A stretch of 64,000 bases of DNA. It comes from Luscinia megarhynchos (taxonomy: Eukaryota; Chordata; Aves; Passeriformes; Turdidae). Under the pieces are notes generated by a model. The model did no database searches, was not told where the DNA came from, and was given only the letters and a program-made list of their open reading frames with translations. Position 1 is the first letter of the stretch. Every line of letters begins with the position of its first letter. The stretch spans positions 46,343,761 through 46,407,760 of the forward strand of contig CM067592.1 in assembly GCA_034336665.1 (NCBI GenBank), given 5' to 3'. A program made the translations under genes and the position numbers. Below, piece by piece: positions 23,601 to 37,200 of this stretch.

Positions 23601-26600
23601 CATCTTCCTCCAAATCTTTGGGTTCAAATGTCATGTTTTCCCTACCACTAGTTGAAAGCTGAAGTCCTTATGTACTCCTATGTCCATGGAAGCATGGCTT
23701 TTAGAAAAGTATAGAGCTCTATAAGACTCCAAGGAATTTGCTGGAGCTCGTGGCCACACACCCTGCGTATGCTGGCTTCCACATCTGGAAATGCTGGAGC
23801 ACATCTTGGGTGATGGATGCTTAATTGGACTGAGCCCCACTGAGAGTCATTCAGCTCATGAGACCAGCAGCATGCAGGGTGACATGTGGGAAGGCATGAT
23901 TTGCAAGTGATCCTGCCTGCAGTCAGGCTCCAGGTGTCATCCCTGTCCTTCTGAGGTGCAGAAATCCCACTGGGGAGGGAGTGGAAATGCACTGATGATG
24001 ACCCAGTGCACAGGTGTTCAGCAGAAAGGGGCTGACCTGCAACCCTGGTCTCTTACTGCAAAAGGGGAATCATGAACTGTCCTTTAATACTTCTTGCTCT
24101 TCTGTGTATTGGATTCTGCACATCAAGGAAAACCTTGTTGCTATTTGGATTGGATTTTCCAGATCAACACCAAAAATCTGTAAGGCTTTTTCCTGAAGAT
24201 TATGTTGGCAACACAGTTAAGAAACACATGCCTTTTTTTCCAGTAATCTGATGATAATAACCTGATGATAATTAGATGGACCTTGTGGGCTCTTTGGGTC
24301 CTGAAGATGACTTCCCAATCCAAGAGCATGCCTCCATCTCTGAGGTATGACTTGTGTCTAGCAATATTGTAGGCATGTTCTAGGAAAATACTCCCCCTGG
24401 GTTTTGAATTATATTTTGCCTGTATACAGAGTGGAATGTAATGCTTTTCTCCTGACTTTAACTATTTCATAACCACACGGTCTTTATGATTTTTTGTGTC
24501 AGCCTAATTTCATGGTTGTGAAAGTGCTTGCATACATGCCTGAGGAGATAACTAGGCAGGCAAAAACCAAATTCCATGTGTTTGGTCACAACTATTTGGC
24601 TTCTGGAGTTAAAGCTCAACTAGCTGTTTTGCATTGTGGTTACAAAACTAAGAAAGGACAGAATTCCCTGGTGCTTGAGATCCTTAGTGTATGTGTACCC
24701 AAAACAGGCTTTCCAGAAGTGTTGAGCCTTAAAGGTATGAAGCCATTTTAAGTAATGCTCCTCAATACACCAAAATAAAATATTACTCTGACAGAAAAAA
24801 ACCCATGGAATAGTAAAACTTCTGAGCTCACAAACCAGACTGTCCTGAAGACTGCTCAAGGGAAAATACCATTTCAGCCTGAATTTTGAAGTTTACAGAA
24901 AGAATGGGTGGGTTTAGGTACTCTATGGTAATGTTGTGAGGTTTTTTTTATATACATCCAACTTAAGTATCTCTTATTTTATGCATTTCTAATTTCATAG
25001 GAGGATTGGGTTATATGAACACCAGAAAGGTACTAATACTTTTTCCATCAGTGTTAATCCTATTACACAGTAAGATGGGCTACTTGCTATATTGGACTTG
25101 CCAGGAGTGTGGAGCAAATTCTAAGTGCCTTTCTAAGTAATCCTCTCTGTGCTGATAATGTGATTGATATGTTCTGAGCTATTTTGTTTATGAGACACAT
25201 ATAGTATCAGAAATACAAAAGACTGTCAGAGGGAGTGGTAAAATTACCCTGGAATTACAGTCCTTCAAAATTCTATATAAATAGTAGATGTGACTGCTCA
25301 TTGCTTCGGAAATGGTTTGGGCGTGATAAAGCTTTATGTGAACTTTTTAAGTGCACATAAAAGAATCTAAATGAGGGGAAAAGGGTGCAGCTCCCTCATT
25401 TTTTTGGCTTAGAGCGTCCAGGACAGGATAGGGCATGTCCTGCTATTTTTTTGTACTGATATATGTGAACTTGAAACTTAAATCTTCAAAATGAAGAGGA
25501 GGGTGGGGCAAGGGGAGGAGGAATGCTTCCAGAGATAAGCAGAAGACATATTTCCAGTGCAACAATTAAACCTGTTGCATGTGATAAGTTTAGTGTAACC
25601 CCAAAAGTTGTCACAGTCCACGTGCAGACACCGATCTGCGAGAGGCCAATAATTGAACGGGCTGTCACATCCCTCCTTGGCCAGGAGAGCTGACGGCATC
25701 CCTGTTGAGGGAGCTTGCAGGGAGTCACGGCGAGGCAGACCCAGGCAGCCACTGCCTCTCCCCCTCCCTTTGCATGGCTCACACTGTCTCCAGGTAGTGC
25801 CAGCAGTGCCCAGCTCTGCTCAGCTGCCAAACACAGGCACAGGGATGAGCTTGGGGGCCTGAAGAGAGAAACAAGTAAAGCTTAGTCCAGCTGTGGTACA
25901 CGGGATGTTGGTGGCTCCTGGAAGGCAGGGATAAAGCCTAGCAGCTTTGTAGCCGAGGGCTGTCTGCATTTGCAGCTGCAGCTCTCTCCAGGCAAAGGAG
26001 CTGCGTTTCTTGTTCCTTGAGCGCTGAGTAGCATTGAGTAGAAGGGATTCTTTTTTTGTCCCGACTGCCCAAGAGACTGCCGCCGCAGCTTTTAGGTACT
26101 GACACTGCATTTCATCAGCAGGGCAGTTATCACCTGGAGATGCAACATCACAGCCACTCCGCATGAGCTCCGCCTTAAATCACTCGGAAAGCTGAAGCTG
26201 GGGCAGGATATGGCAGCTCCGTGCTAAGCTCGGTATTTTTTTGCATGCACGTGACAGCATAACATGCTTCTGGTTTCAGGGTGGAGTTCCAGAGGTAAAC
26301 CTCTGCACCCTGTCACTGATCTACTAAATAAGTATTCAACAGAGAGGTCTTTTGGTTAAGTAGGGGTAAGCCACTCAAGGTCTGTGTCTGCTGATGACCC
26401 TCAGCTTTGCCCCTCTCACACCTCTTGCAGCTGAACCAGCAGAGCTCCAATCTGTGGCCCCAAAGGCAGAATGCAACATTTTTGTACTCCTGAGATGTGG
26501 GCTCACTAGGGAGGAAAGCAAGCCAGGGAGGCTTGTCCTGATGGCAGGAGAAATGTTCCGGCCTCCTCCTTTTCACTGAAATGTTTTGCGCTGTGATAGC

Positions 26601-28659
26601 ATATACACTTGATCAGTTTGGTAGCAAAAAGGACTCCAATTAAAATATGGGCCTGAACACTCCAGAGAAACACTTCTTTCCATTTCTCCTACACAAGATA
26701 ATAAATAAATGACCCAAACAAATTCAAGCAGTGGAAGAAGCAGAGATCAAAAGTTGACTCTGCACTAAAAATAACTTTTTTTCCTGAGAACAATTGCAGA
26801 AAAAAACTTCCCTTCTGCTTTCTAAAGGGTTTGAAATTTATTGTACCCATGCAGTGACTGAGCCAATTGTTTCATTTTGTTAATCTGTAAACACTTTTCC
26901 AAAAATGTGCTTCTTTTCTCAGCTGCAAAAAAAACCTGATAGGACAATACCGTGTCTAAGGTGATATAACTGAAAAAGTTCTCACAGACAAATGCTTATT
27001 TTCGTTGTTAAGTTTGCAATGGAATCATTCTAGATACAATTAGATGTGTTTGTCTTTCTAAAATAGGTGAAATCCACAGCCTTTATCTACTAGCAGAGAT
27101 TCCGAGCTATTCAGGTAAATCACATTGCTCAGAGCTCACAGTTAGGGAAATAAAGGTGATTGAAGTGAGAAGGTGATAAAACCCAGCTGAACAACCCCTT
27201 CAGGAGGAAGGTGATGCTGGGTGTTTTCAGGAACTTTTGTAGAGTATTCTTTTAAATACTGATTGAGAGGGTAAGAACTATTTCCTGCTCAGTAAGCACC
27301 ACTAGGAACACAATAATGACTTACAGAAAAGACCAAATACAGAGGTAGCATCATCTCTTAACCTTTATTGTGGTGTAAAAACAATTCCAGATATATTTCC
27401 TGTAAAGTAAAAATAAAAATTGTCATCTATATCGTTTGGAAAAGGCATTTATTTGTTCAGATCTAATAACAGTGTTCACTAGTTATATGAGCTATCTGGG
27501 GATTTGTCAGTTAATTTTTTTTTTTCTATAAAAACAGGTAAGGTTTTAGGGAAACATACAGAGAAACAATGTCTAAGCTTGTCACCTAATACTTTATCAT
27601 AGCAAAGCAAACTTCGAAATGCATGGAGGTGTGGGGTCATCCTCATAGGAGAAAGGGGAATAAGTTTCAGTTCTGAAACAGTGAATTGCAAGTGTCCTGA
27701 GAGTTTAAACATGTTACTTTCCATTACCAGAAAACTTCAGCAGCTTTGCATTTTTCTCTGTGTGTGGGAGCTCCAGACCTGTAGTAATCTGAAAGGAAGC
27801 ATCATCTCCTCCCTCCTGTAGCAAACAGATGCATCAGGCAATGTGGTGCCCGAGGGATTAGCGTCCTGCTATTCATTTGGGCCTTTTTGGAGTGACAGGT
27901 AGATTCTGTGCTTTGGCTCTAGAGCTGTGGCAGACATACTCTAGGCATTACTCACCATACCGCATTGTCAGGATGTCAGATTAAAGCACACCCAACCTGC
28001 AAATAAAGCCATGTTTCTTTGCTGCCTGTAACTCCTTCCAGTAGTTCACTTTTTATCTCAAGATAATAAAAGCATCAAATGCTGTTTTTTTCTTTTTTTT
28101 TTCTAATTAGTAAAACTATGTTTACAGGGAACAGTCAGTCCATTTCCTTCTCAATATCTATTTTATTGTCTGATCAACAATACATGAACTTTCTAACTCT
28201 AGGACTTTACAAAAGATGGATTTCCCTGCTAGTTTTCAAATATGACAAACCCCTTTTGCTGGTGCCAGTATTATATGATGACTGGGTGTAATTTATTACA
28301 ATAATAGGCAATTACAATAATTCAGATGGCAGGCACAAAACCAATGTGCTGATCCCTAGGCTGGGCCAGCACCAAAGGATCAAACTGACAAAAACAAAGT
28401 TTCTGTTTGCACGTGATGATGTTTTAGGAAGGGAAATCTGGCAAAAGTTAGTTTGGAGTTTTTGATCATAACTTTGGAAGCTAAACAGATGAAATAATGG
28501 ATTTCACAGGTGAACTGTTAAATGAGTGGATGGGCTGTGAGGTTTAAGGACAGAGATCCATCAGAAGGAGTAACTGGCAGACAGCTACACGTGCCATTTT
28601 TCTGGAGTTAATACCAGCCAATATTTTTAACATTTTTAGTAACAACATAGAAGAGGTAC

Positions 28660-29160
28660 ATGAGGGGATGTAGGATTGTTCAACTGGGGATTGTTTCACA
28701 CTGGGAGAGCAGCTGGAGGGGAACACAGCCCTACAAAGGAGCCTCAAGAGGCTGCAGAAAGGGAGTGCCATGAACCTCCTGGAGCACAGCCTGAGCAAAG
28801 GATGTGTTCTGCCCACGGCTGCCAGGAGCCCAGCAGTGAGTGAGGTCCTGAGTCTGGACAGAAGGGCTGCAGTCCTGGTGAACAGCAAGGCATGTGAATT
28901 TGGTGCCTGACCAGGGCCTGGTTGGTCCTTGAAAGCCAATAGAAGGAAGTGCCTGTCCACTGCTTCATGGCACTTGATCAGGCAGCATCCCTAATTAGAT
29001 TCAATCCAGGAGAATTTTTGAGAAAACAGAGATGAAATCATCACACAAGCATGGTGCAGTTCTTGGACATGGTCCAGAGAGATGGTGGGGTCTCCACTGT
29101 TGGAGATAAGCTGATCTAGCTTCGTGGTCAATCATGCTTGGAGCGGATTGTTAGAACAGG
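28660..29160 (+). mobile_element. Degenerate CR1-like fragment (sense on plus strand)
   Basis: 'aggattgttcaactggggattg' at the start and 'gagatggtggggtctccactgttggagata' near 29080-29110 resemble CR1 3' sense landmarks. The middle part is much diverged and may include unrelated sequence. Confidence 0.45.
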
Positions 29161-30282
29161 GACATCTGAAGATGCCTTCAATCTGAATTTTTCTGAGCTC
29201 CTTTAGTTGCATTTCACAGGACTCTTGTAGCAGGCCTAAAGCTGAAATGGGGAATTTGCTTTGACCTAATGCAGTTTCTTGTGCCATGCCCAGGAGGCCT
29301 GTGCTGAGATTAGGTGGTGGCTTACAAACAAGAGACCATATGCACTGACAACAGGAGGATGGCAACCAGGGCCCAGAACACACTTCTGTCCTGCCTCTTT
29401 CTGATATTCACGAAACCAAGGAGGAATTGTGCTGGAAGAAAACAGAGGGCTGAGCCAACACTATCCCCCTGTAGTAGTATCCTAGAGAGTACACAAGACC
29501 TGCCCAGAAACCAACTTACCAAGAGGTATCCCCAATAGGGGCTGCAGGAGACTCAATGCAGAACTTGATACCTGGTGTCCCTCATCCGCTGTGCCATCCC
29601 AAGTGATCCCGACCAGATTGCTTGGGCATAGACTTCTCATTGCCTGTGAACACATGTGTGAGTGGGTAAGGGAAAATCTGTGAATGCAGAGGAGTGAGAA
29701 AACCAGCTTGCTTAAAATTAAAGTGGCTTTCCTGGTCCATAAAAGCTGAGGGAGATAAAGTGGTTGCAGAGGTGCTTAGAAGATGCACTCCCAAGAAATT
29801 GCAAAGCACTAATAAAAGTGAACTAGGGCTTCCTGCGTGTGCATACAAACATTTTGATAACAGAGATCAACAGCGAGTCAATGATGTAAAACTCGGTTTG
29901 TAGCACTTCTCTAGCCTGACATGAAACAAACCTGAAACACACATTGAAAGTAGACCTGACCTTCCTCCTACCAGGAACACATGGAAAATTGTCTATTTCA
30001 GTCATTCTTCTATGTTGCTACACAGTGTTGCAGAAAATTTTATATCAGAGCAGCATCTGAAAGGAATGAATGGAAAGCACACATGCCAATTTGACAGACA
30101 CTGCTGCAGACTGAGTAATCCCATTGGGCTGCTGATATATATTTAGCTCTTCAATTAAGAGCAAGTCCTACACTTGGTACTCACAAGAGTGAGCCCCAGG
30201 GTCATGTAAATAATCCTCAGGATTACTCAGAAATTATTTTTTAAGACATGATTAACACACGACTGGGAGCTGCAGGCTGTGC

Positions 30283-30590
30283 ACATAGAATCATGGAAAT
30301 AGTCAGGTGGGGAGGCACATCTGAAGGTCTTTGCTCCCATCCCCCTTTCCAAGCTCAACTGCCTTCAAAACAGTCAGTGCCTTGACCGGATACATTTTGA
30401 ATATTTCCAGCAGTGGACATCCCACCACCTCTTTCAGCCCTGTCCCAGGGCTGCATCACTGTTGTTTTATTCCTTATGTACAAACAGAATTTCCCATGCT
30501 GCAATGTGTCCCTTTTGTCCCTTATGACAAGGGTCAAAATAGACTTTTTAAAACAAGACATCCCTGTGAACGTCTGAGAGAAGGTTGGTA
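30283..30590 (-). mobile_element. CR1 LINE fragment (sense on minus strand)
   Basis: The plus strand begins CATAGAATCATGGAAATAG and continues with 'ttccagcagtggacatcccaccacctc' and 'tgtcccttatgac', the reverse-complement CR1 order. 5'-truncated. Confidence 0.8.
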
Positions 30591-31380
30591 ACCATCTGTA
30601 AGTCAGTGGACATCTGCAGTTAGGGCTTCCCTGAGACATCCCTTCTCCATGCTAGCAAAGCCTGATTCCTTCCACATCTCCTCTCTCCATGAGGTGCACC
30701 AGACACACTCACCATCTCTGTGGCCTTGCACTGATCTTTGCCAACAAATGATGTCTGCTTCCACCCCTGACGCGTACACAGGAATTGTGGCCACTCTGAG
30801 AACACAAAGATTTTTCTCATACTGTAATGCTTCTATGGCTGTTCATACAGACTAGAATTGGTCCCTGCAATGATGGCACATGTCCTCTCCCATGTGAAAG
30901 AGGGAACAGCAGGAGCCCATATGGGAAAGAGGTGCTGTTTGCCATGCAAGGCATTAAGCAGCAGGGGTGTAGGCAGTGCAGGACCTTGTGGCCAGCTGGT
31001 GACGGACATCTGAACTCTGGACAGGTTGGAGAATAATACTTAGAGGCAGGATTTCATCCTGGCACTTTAGCAGCACCTCCATCTGACCCCCTCCCACGTC
31101 AGTACTGAACAAATGTGTAAATAAAGCATGCTACTTCTCTGTTACATGTCCACTCTCTCCTTTACTAGTTTGGCTTCTTCTCTCTTTCTCCCTGCCCTTA
31201 ATTTTCTTTTTACTGACAAAATGCTCTGGCATACATTTCTTCAATAGGCATTGATCATGGAAGTTGTGATGCTGTGGCTGCAAGTACTGACCAGCTACAC
31301 AGAAACCTGCCTGGCTTAGGCATATTTGCTTGCAGTATTGCCATTTGCTTTCCAGTATAGGTACAAGCTCCAGATATTAA

Positions 31381-31424
31381 CTGTTGAGCAATGCTGCAAA
31401 ATCTGTTGAGCAATGCTGCAAAAT
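31381..31424. repeat. Perfect 22-bp tandem duplication
   Basis: Two exact adjacent copies of a 22-bp unit beginning CTGTTGAGCAATGCTGC. The copies are identical, so the event is recent or the site is polymorphic. Confidence 0.95.
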
Positions 31425-33972
31425 CAGTAGGCCAGAACTTTCCTAAGGACTATTTCAGTCAGCCAACAGCACAGTAATCATATCAAGTATGAATTCACAT
31501 TATCGTTTGAGCAGAAGTATACACACAGGCTATCTCTGTGATGCTCTGAAATATGTCAGTACAACTTAATATCTGAGGAATGAAGTACACTGAATTGCTA
31601 AGAGAGAAAAACATGGTATCAGTTTTTGAAATTTCACTATTAAGATGCAGCACACTCACTGCTCACAAGTTCACTAGCTGGGGTATGGGTGGTTTTTGCC
31701 TATTGCACTGATTTCAATTCTTGCATTCAATATTTTAAATATTCTCATCACACTGCAGTCATGTCCTCCACCCAGCACACTGCAAAGTTATTTATTCCTG
31801 CTGAATGCAGTGTCTTTAGCCTGTTATGCTCAGGGGATGGTGACCAGACCTTTGTGGAACATTGTGGGGTTGTGCTCCTTCCTGTGAAGCTCTGACAGGA
31901 CCAGTCCAGGCTGCAGCGGAAATGGTTTGCCCTTCATGGCCACCTTTGCAACTTCCAGCTTAGCACCATGGCCTCTCAGAGACAGGCAGCTCAAGTTCAA
32001 GGCCTAAAATGCCAGCTTCCCCAGGCAGGGCAGCCCACAGTCTAACCTTGGGTTAAAGAGTAGTTTTTTGCAGATGTCAGCTGTACTTCATCTGAGAGAA
32101 CAATCCTGAAGCAAGGTGTAGGAGTAAGGTCAAGTACACATGAAAAATATACATATACAAGCATTTCTGATATCTCTGTGTGGTGCTGAGGAGCATGCAG
32201 GTGTTGCTGGTTAACCTGGAGTTTACAGGAATCATACAAAAATGAGTGTCGGATAGCCAGGGCTAGCCTGGCTGAACCCCCAGGAATGCTCCAGCATTTG
32301 TTCCTCGGCTGTACTTGTTTAGGCAAACCAGACAAAAAGTACCTGATTTAGTCTGAAGAGGGGAGCTGGAGTACAAGGTAAACATGTATGGGCAGCACTC
32401 CTGAGCAGCTTGACTTTCAAGTTTTCTGAGAGCAGTCATGCCCAGAGAGTCAGTAATGAGAAGGAATTTGTTTGCTGAAAGATCTCTGAGGTGGGGGCAT
32501 TCAGACAATTGATGAATGAAGCATTTTCTGTCTGGGACAGTAAATATTTAATTGGGAAATTTAGAAAGATCCATGTTTCTGAGTTTTCAAGACCTTCTCA
32601 AAGAAAGTTTCTTTCCTGCAGTCACAAAATGAAAAAAACACAGAAAAAAGGACAGAGCCTAGGAAACAGAGAAGCCAGAAGAGTTGTGTCCCTCTATAAT
32701 GCATTGTAGTTCTGCATCACCTCTTCTGCAGCATGTGCAAGAAACATGCAGCAACTGCCTCTGACATCCACAAGACACTGCAGAGCATGTCTGCCTCCCT
32801 ATTCAATTTTATTCAAGCAAACCCCAAATCCCATTTTTCACATTAGATCTACTCACTGAATCTTCAGTGCTTTTCTTTCCTTGGACAATCAAGCAACACA
32901 AAATGTGCCCTGCATAAAAAATTGATGAAAAAGGCAAGATTTTTTCATGAAAATGTCTTTCTCAGGTTTTCCTACTGATTTGTCTGGCAGCTTTTGGATG
33001 TGAGACTGGCATCAGCAACTACCTGGAATTTTTTGGCATGCAGTCTTTAGTGGCCTGGTACCTAGGCTGCATCAGGATAGTTTGTTATAGCATCTTAGTG
33101 TGGAGAACTGTGGCCATTGGAAGTCTGATCCATGTGGCAGCAGAGCAGAGGTTTCTAGTGATTTGAGCAGAAACAAGTTGCTCTCAAGCACTGTAGCCAG
33201 CTAAATCTTCCTATTCACTAACTAGGGTATATCTTGTTGTTCATCCTGGAGAAGTAGCTGCAGATAAATGGTCTTAGCAGTTGTTCTGTGGTTCAGGAAA
33301 ACTGTGTCTCACAGGGTATCCTACTGTGTCACGGACAAAAGCTGTGTGTGATTACAGCCACAGCATATTTTGTAGTCAAGCACAGTGGAAAAGAGAAGTC
33401 CCCAAGGTCTACGTGCTCCCACTCCAGCCGACTCAAGGCCCTTCACCTCTCCAGCTGGATGCACCCGGTGTCGCCAGTGAAATGCCTGCCTGGCCAGCTA
33501 TGACAAGGAGGCTTGAACCCACACTTAACCACTCCACAGCTCACGCAAGTGGAGACTGGAAAGAGGATCTGCTGGAGACAGAGTGTTCTTAGGATGGTAA
33601 TGCAGCCTGCTGCCCTGAGAGCAGTGTGTCTCTTCAGAGCTAAGCACCAGCAAGAGGACCTTGAGAAGGACAGAAATGAAAGACCAAAGAGACCTACAGG
33701 GAGTTGAAGTGGGCTTTTTTTGGGAATTACCAGTTCTCTGCAGCATATTTCCATTGATCTTGGTGGTGGCACATTGGTTGGATATCTGGGCTGCTTCTTC
33801 AGAGTGATTCACTTTCTTGATGACAGTGGTCAGATGCAATCCTTTTGCACTTGAGTGACCCAAGAGGCATTTAGGAGATAACTACACAAGGAAAAAGTGG
33901 CAAAAAATGTAAGAAAATAATTTGTTGTCTGAGAGGGTATGCACAGCTTAATAAATAATAAGGGGCAGAAGA

Positions 33973-34290
33973 CAAGGGTGTTTGGCTTGTTCAGTCTGGA
34001 GAGGAGAAGGTCAAGAGGGTACTAAAAGCTGCTGTCATCCAGTTCACTGTCCTACAGGATTACATGGGACTATTGATACGGTCCACGGGGAAAAAAAGAG
34101 ACAATAGGCACAGGTTGCAACAAGGAAAATTCTCATTGAACCTATGGAAAAAAACCATCTTTTTATGAGAGCAGTGCAGGTCTGGGACAGGCACCAGAGA
34201 GGTGGTGAGATCTCTGTCCTTGGAGATTCTCCAGACAGACAGGGTAAGGCCCTGGGCAACATGACCTAGCTTTCGTGAGCACTGCTTTGA
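33973..34290 (+). mobile_element. CR1 LINE fragment (sense on plus strand)
   Basis: 'ttcagtctggagaggagaagg', 'gagacaataggcacaggttgcaac' and 'gaggtggtgagatctctgtccttggagattctc' appear in the sense order of the CR1 3' end. Reading frame destroyed. Confidence 0.8.
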
Positions 34291-37200
34291 CCAGGCAGTT
34301 GGGCTTAAGACCACCAGATGTAAACCTTTCTGCAATTCTTCAAGGAACCCCACAGCGATCCTGATCTCTCCATCCCAAGAGCAGCAACAGTATGTGGCAC
34401 AGGATCGTGTGAGAGGATAGAGGCTGGACCTTGGGAAGACAAAAGGATATAGGTATGTACATGCCTCCTGCTGAGGAGGGAAATGCCACACACTCCTCCC
34501 TCACTGTCCTTCCTGTCATCCTCCTGATGACTGTTACAAAGACCTAAGAAAGCAGAGCTAAACCTTTCACCACAGGTGCCTCATGGCCACATGTTAAAGC
34601 ATTATGTCATGCATGCTAGTGGTGTTTGATTTCCACAGAGCAAAGCCAACATCACTGATCTTTGGAGGAACAGCCATGACGCAGCAGCCAAAACAGCCTT
34701 AGATCTCAGCTGCTGGTGATTTCTACATGCTCTGTGCAGGTGAGAAGAGGCATGAAGAACACAGAGACACAAGGGCTCTGCAGAGCAGGAAAGGCAGCAG
34801 TGAAGTTGTTGCTGAGCACGGCTCAGCTGGAAGTTTCCATTGACTTGGAAATGATCCGCGGAGCTTGCAGCAGGATGCTGCACCACGGGCTGCATATGGA
34901 ATGAAAATCAGGAAACCTAGGCAGGTTTTCTCCGCTGCAGAGAGCACAGGTAGAAGCTGTTGTCTGAGCTGACTGGCCGAGTATGAAACCTTGGGATAGG
35001 CGTGTGCTTCTGTTCCTCTGTTTAATAAGGCCTTGAGCCCACAGCTTCAGGGTAGAGATGGCCTCCTCCTGGGCATATGTGGTGTGAGAGACACTAGCAG
35101 AGGGGCCTGGCCTTCCTTGCCCCCTCAGGAAGGAACTGGGTGCAATCTTTTTTCCTGGAAGAGAAACTCAGAAGGGAAAAAGATAAGGCTTTAGCCTGGC
35201 ATTGCTGTACACTTCTGGAAGGATGAAGGTATGCAGACAAGTGAGAGATCAAGCATGGCTGGGATGATCAAGGCTCTGGAGGCTTATGGACATGGTCTGG
35301 AGGTAACAAGGGCTGTCACTGGCAGCATATTTCTCAATTTTTTCTTTCATGCCTGTGAGTCACCAGCAAGCTGGAGGAACAGCTCAGGCAAGGATCCCCC
35401 CACGCAGAATTGTGTGTGAGCTGTCCCTGTAAAACTGCAGAGCACAGCACCACCGGGATGTCATCTGGCAGTACCCAGTTACAGCTAGCTCAGTCCACTG
35501 GGAAGTGGCTCTCCATGAGTGTGGAAGGCTGAATTCAGGCTTCACTGGAAGATTTTTTTTACTTTAATTAGTCTTTAAACATTTGTTTTCCAGCTGTAAA
35601 TGTTGTAAATTTGTGCAGTTTTTAACAAATTCTGCACAAAACTTCTCAACTATTTTTAACAAAAAAACCTACACCTGAAGTTTATCACCTTTTAACAAAA
35701 GATTTACCATTTTTGAGAGAAACTCCCCTCTCAGCAAAGGGATGGATTACTCCCTCTCTGCCTGAGCGTTTCCTAGATCTTTCTAAATGTCTGTTTCACA
35801 CCTTTTCCTTGGGAGGGAAGCCAGGCAAAGTTGCAGGATATTAAGTTGAAACATGTTCTGATCTCAGCCCAGAACCTGGAGGGAAGGAGTTTTGAGGATG
35901 ATTTTGTGGTTTCCTGGGGGCAGCAGGCATAGGTGATACAACACTGGAGGAGAATGGGCATCTGAAGACCTTGCCAGGGAGGCTCACAACATGCTGTCTT
36001 GCAGTAGAGTCAGTCCTAGCCCAGTGCTTTGCTTGTGTGTCTGGAGCATCCAGCAGCTGGCAACTCTTGCTTGCAACAGCATCAACAAAAATCAGATTTT
36101 AGGACTGTGGATGTTATGCTGGCTTCTGTCTCAGGGATATTAAACTCAGAAGTCTTTATGGAACCATGTCCCACAAGAGACAAAGGAAATGGACAACAGA
36201 GAGACAGAACACAATGAGTAACAAGTCCTCTCCTGAAGTGTAGTAACTCCAAGCTCTCCTCACCTGTTTTCCCAGAGTCCTTGGGGCTGGTTGCTGTCTT
36301 ATCCCAGGCTGCTGCTCTGGCTGCAGATTTGCTGCCAGTTTCTTTCTGTGGGCTCTCCTAGCACAATGGAACAAACACACAAAGTAATCCTTGCTGCTAC
36401 AAAGTGTGTATCAAACAGATTGTTTCACTTATTTAGTTTTTTTAATTGAGGGAGTTTGGACCCAAGGCATATTTAGGGGTGATGACCCACCTACAAGTAC
36501 TTCAGTACATTAGCTGTCTTTCACTTTTGTCTGGTATCACAAGCACAAGCTGCCTTCCGCTCCCCAGGATTTCTCCCCGCACAACCAAAACACACGAGAA
36601 ATGATGATGACAAGCCAAATACACTGCATGTGACTGAGGCCTGCCCACAAGCTCCTCTTTCTTCTTTCCAGAAAATGTCATCTTAGCTTTTGGACCTCTC
36701 TCCTTCTAGAGCCCAGAGAGCCTTTGCCAACCATCCTGATGCAAACGGAAAATTTCTGCACACACCCCCATGCATGTGCAGTCATTCCTTCTGCTTGCTG
36801 ACACACTCTCTGTCAGACATCTCAGTTTTTCCAGTCAAGGTCTCTCTTTCCAAATGCAAAATTTTCTGGACAAATTTTGAGGACACTTGTACCTATCTAT
36901 TAAATCCAGGGCTAACAAAGTGGAGCTTGGCTCCAGTCTTTTTCTATTCCAAGTACCATAGGCCCACTGATTTTAGGGACTCCCTCTCAAACTGAACTCC
37001 CATTTCTGTTCACCCTTAGGACAGCAGCATAGGGACTGTATCCATGCACTGCAACCCAATCTCCTTTCAAACAAAACTGTCTTAGCATGAAAGAAATTGT
37101 AAGCTATAACTAAGTACTGCACTTTTCATCTCATCACCTGACATTGTTCTCAAAGTGCCTAACTCTGTTAAGAAGATTCTATTTGACATCTCTTCTATCA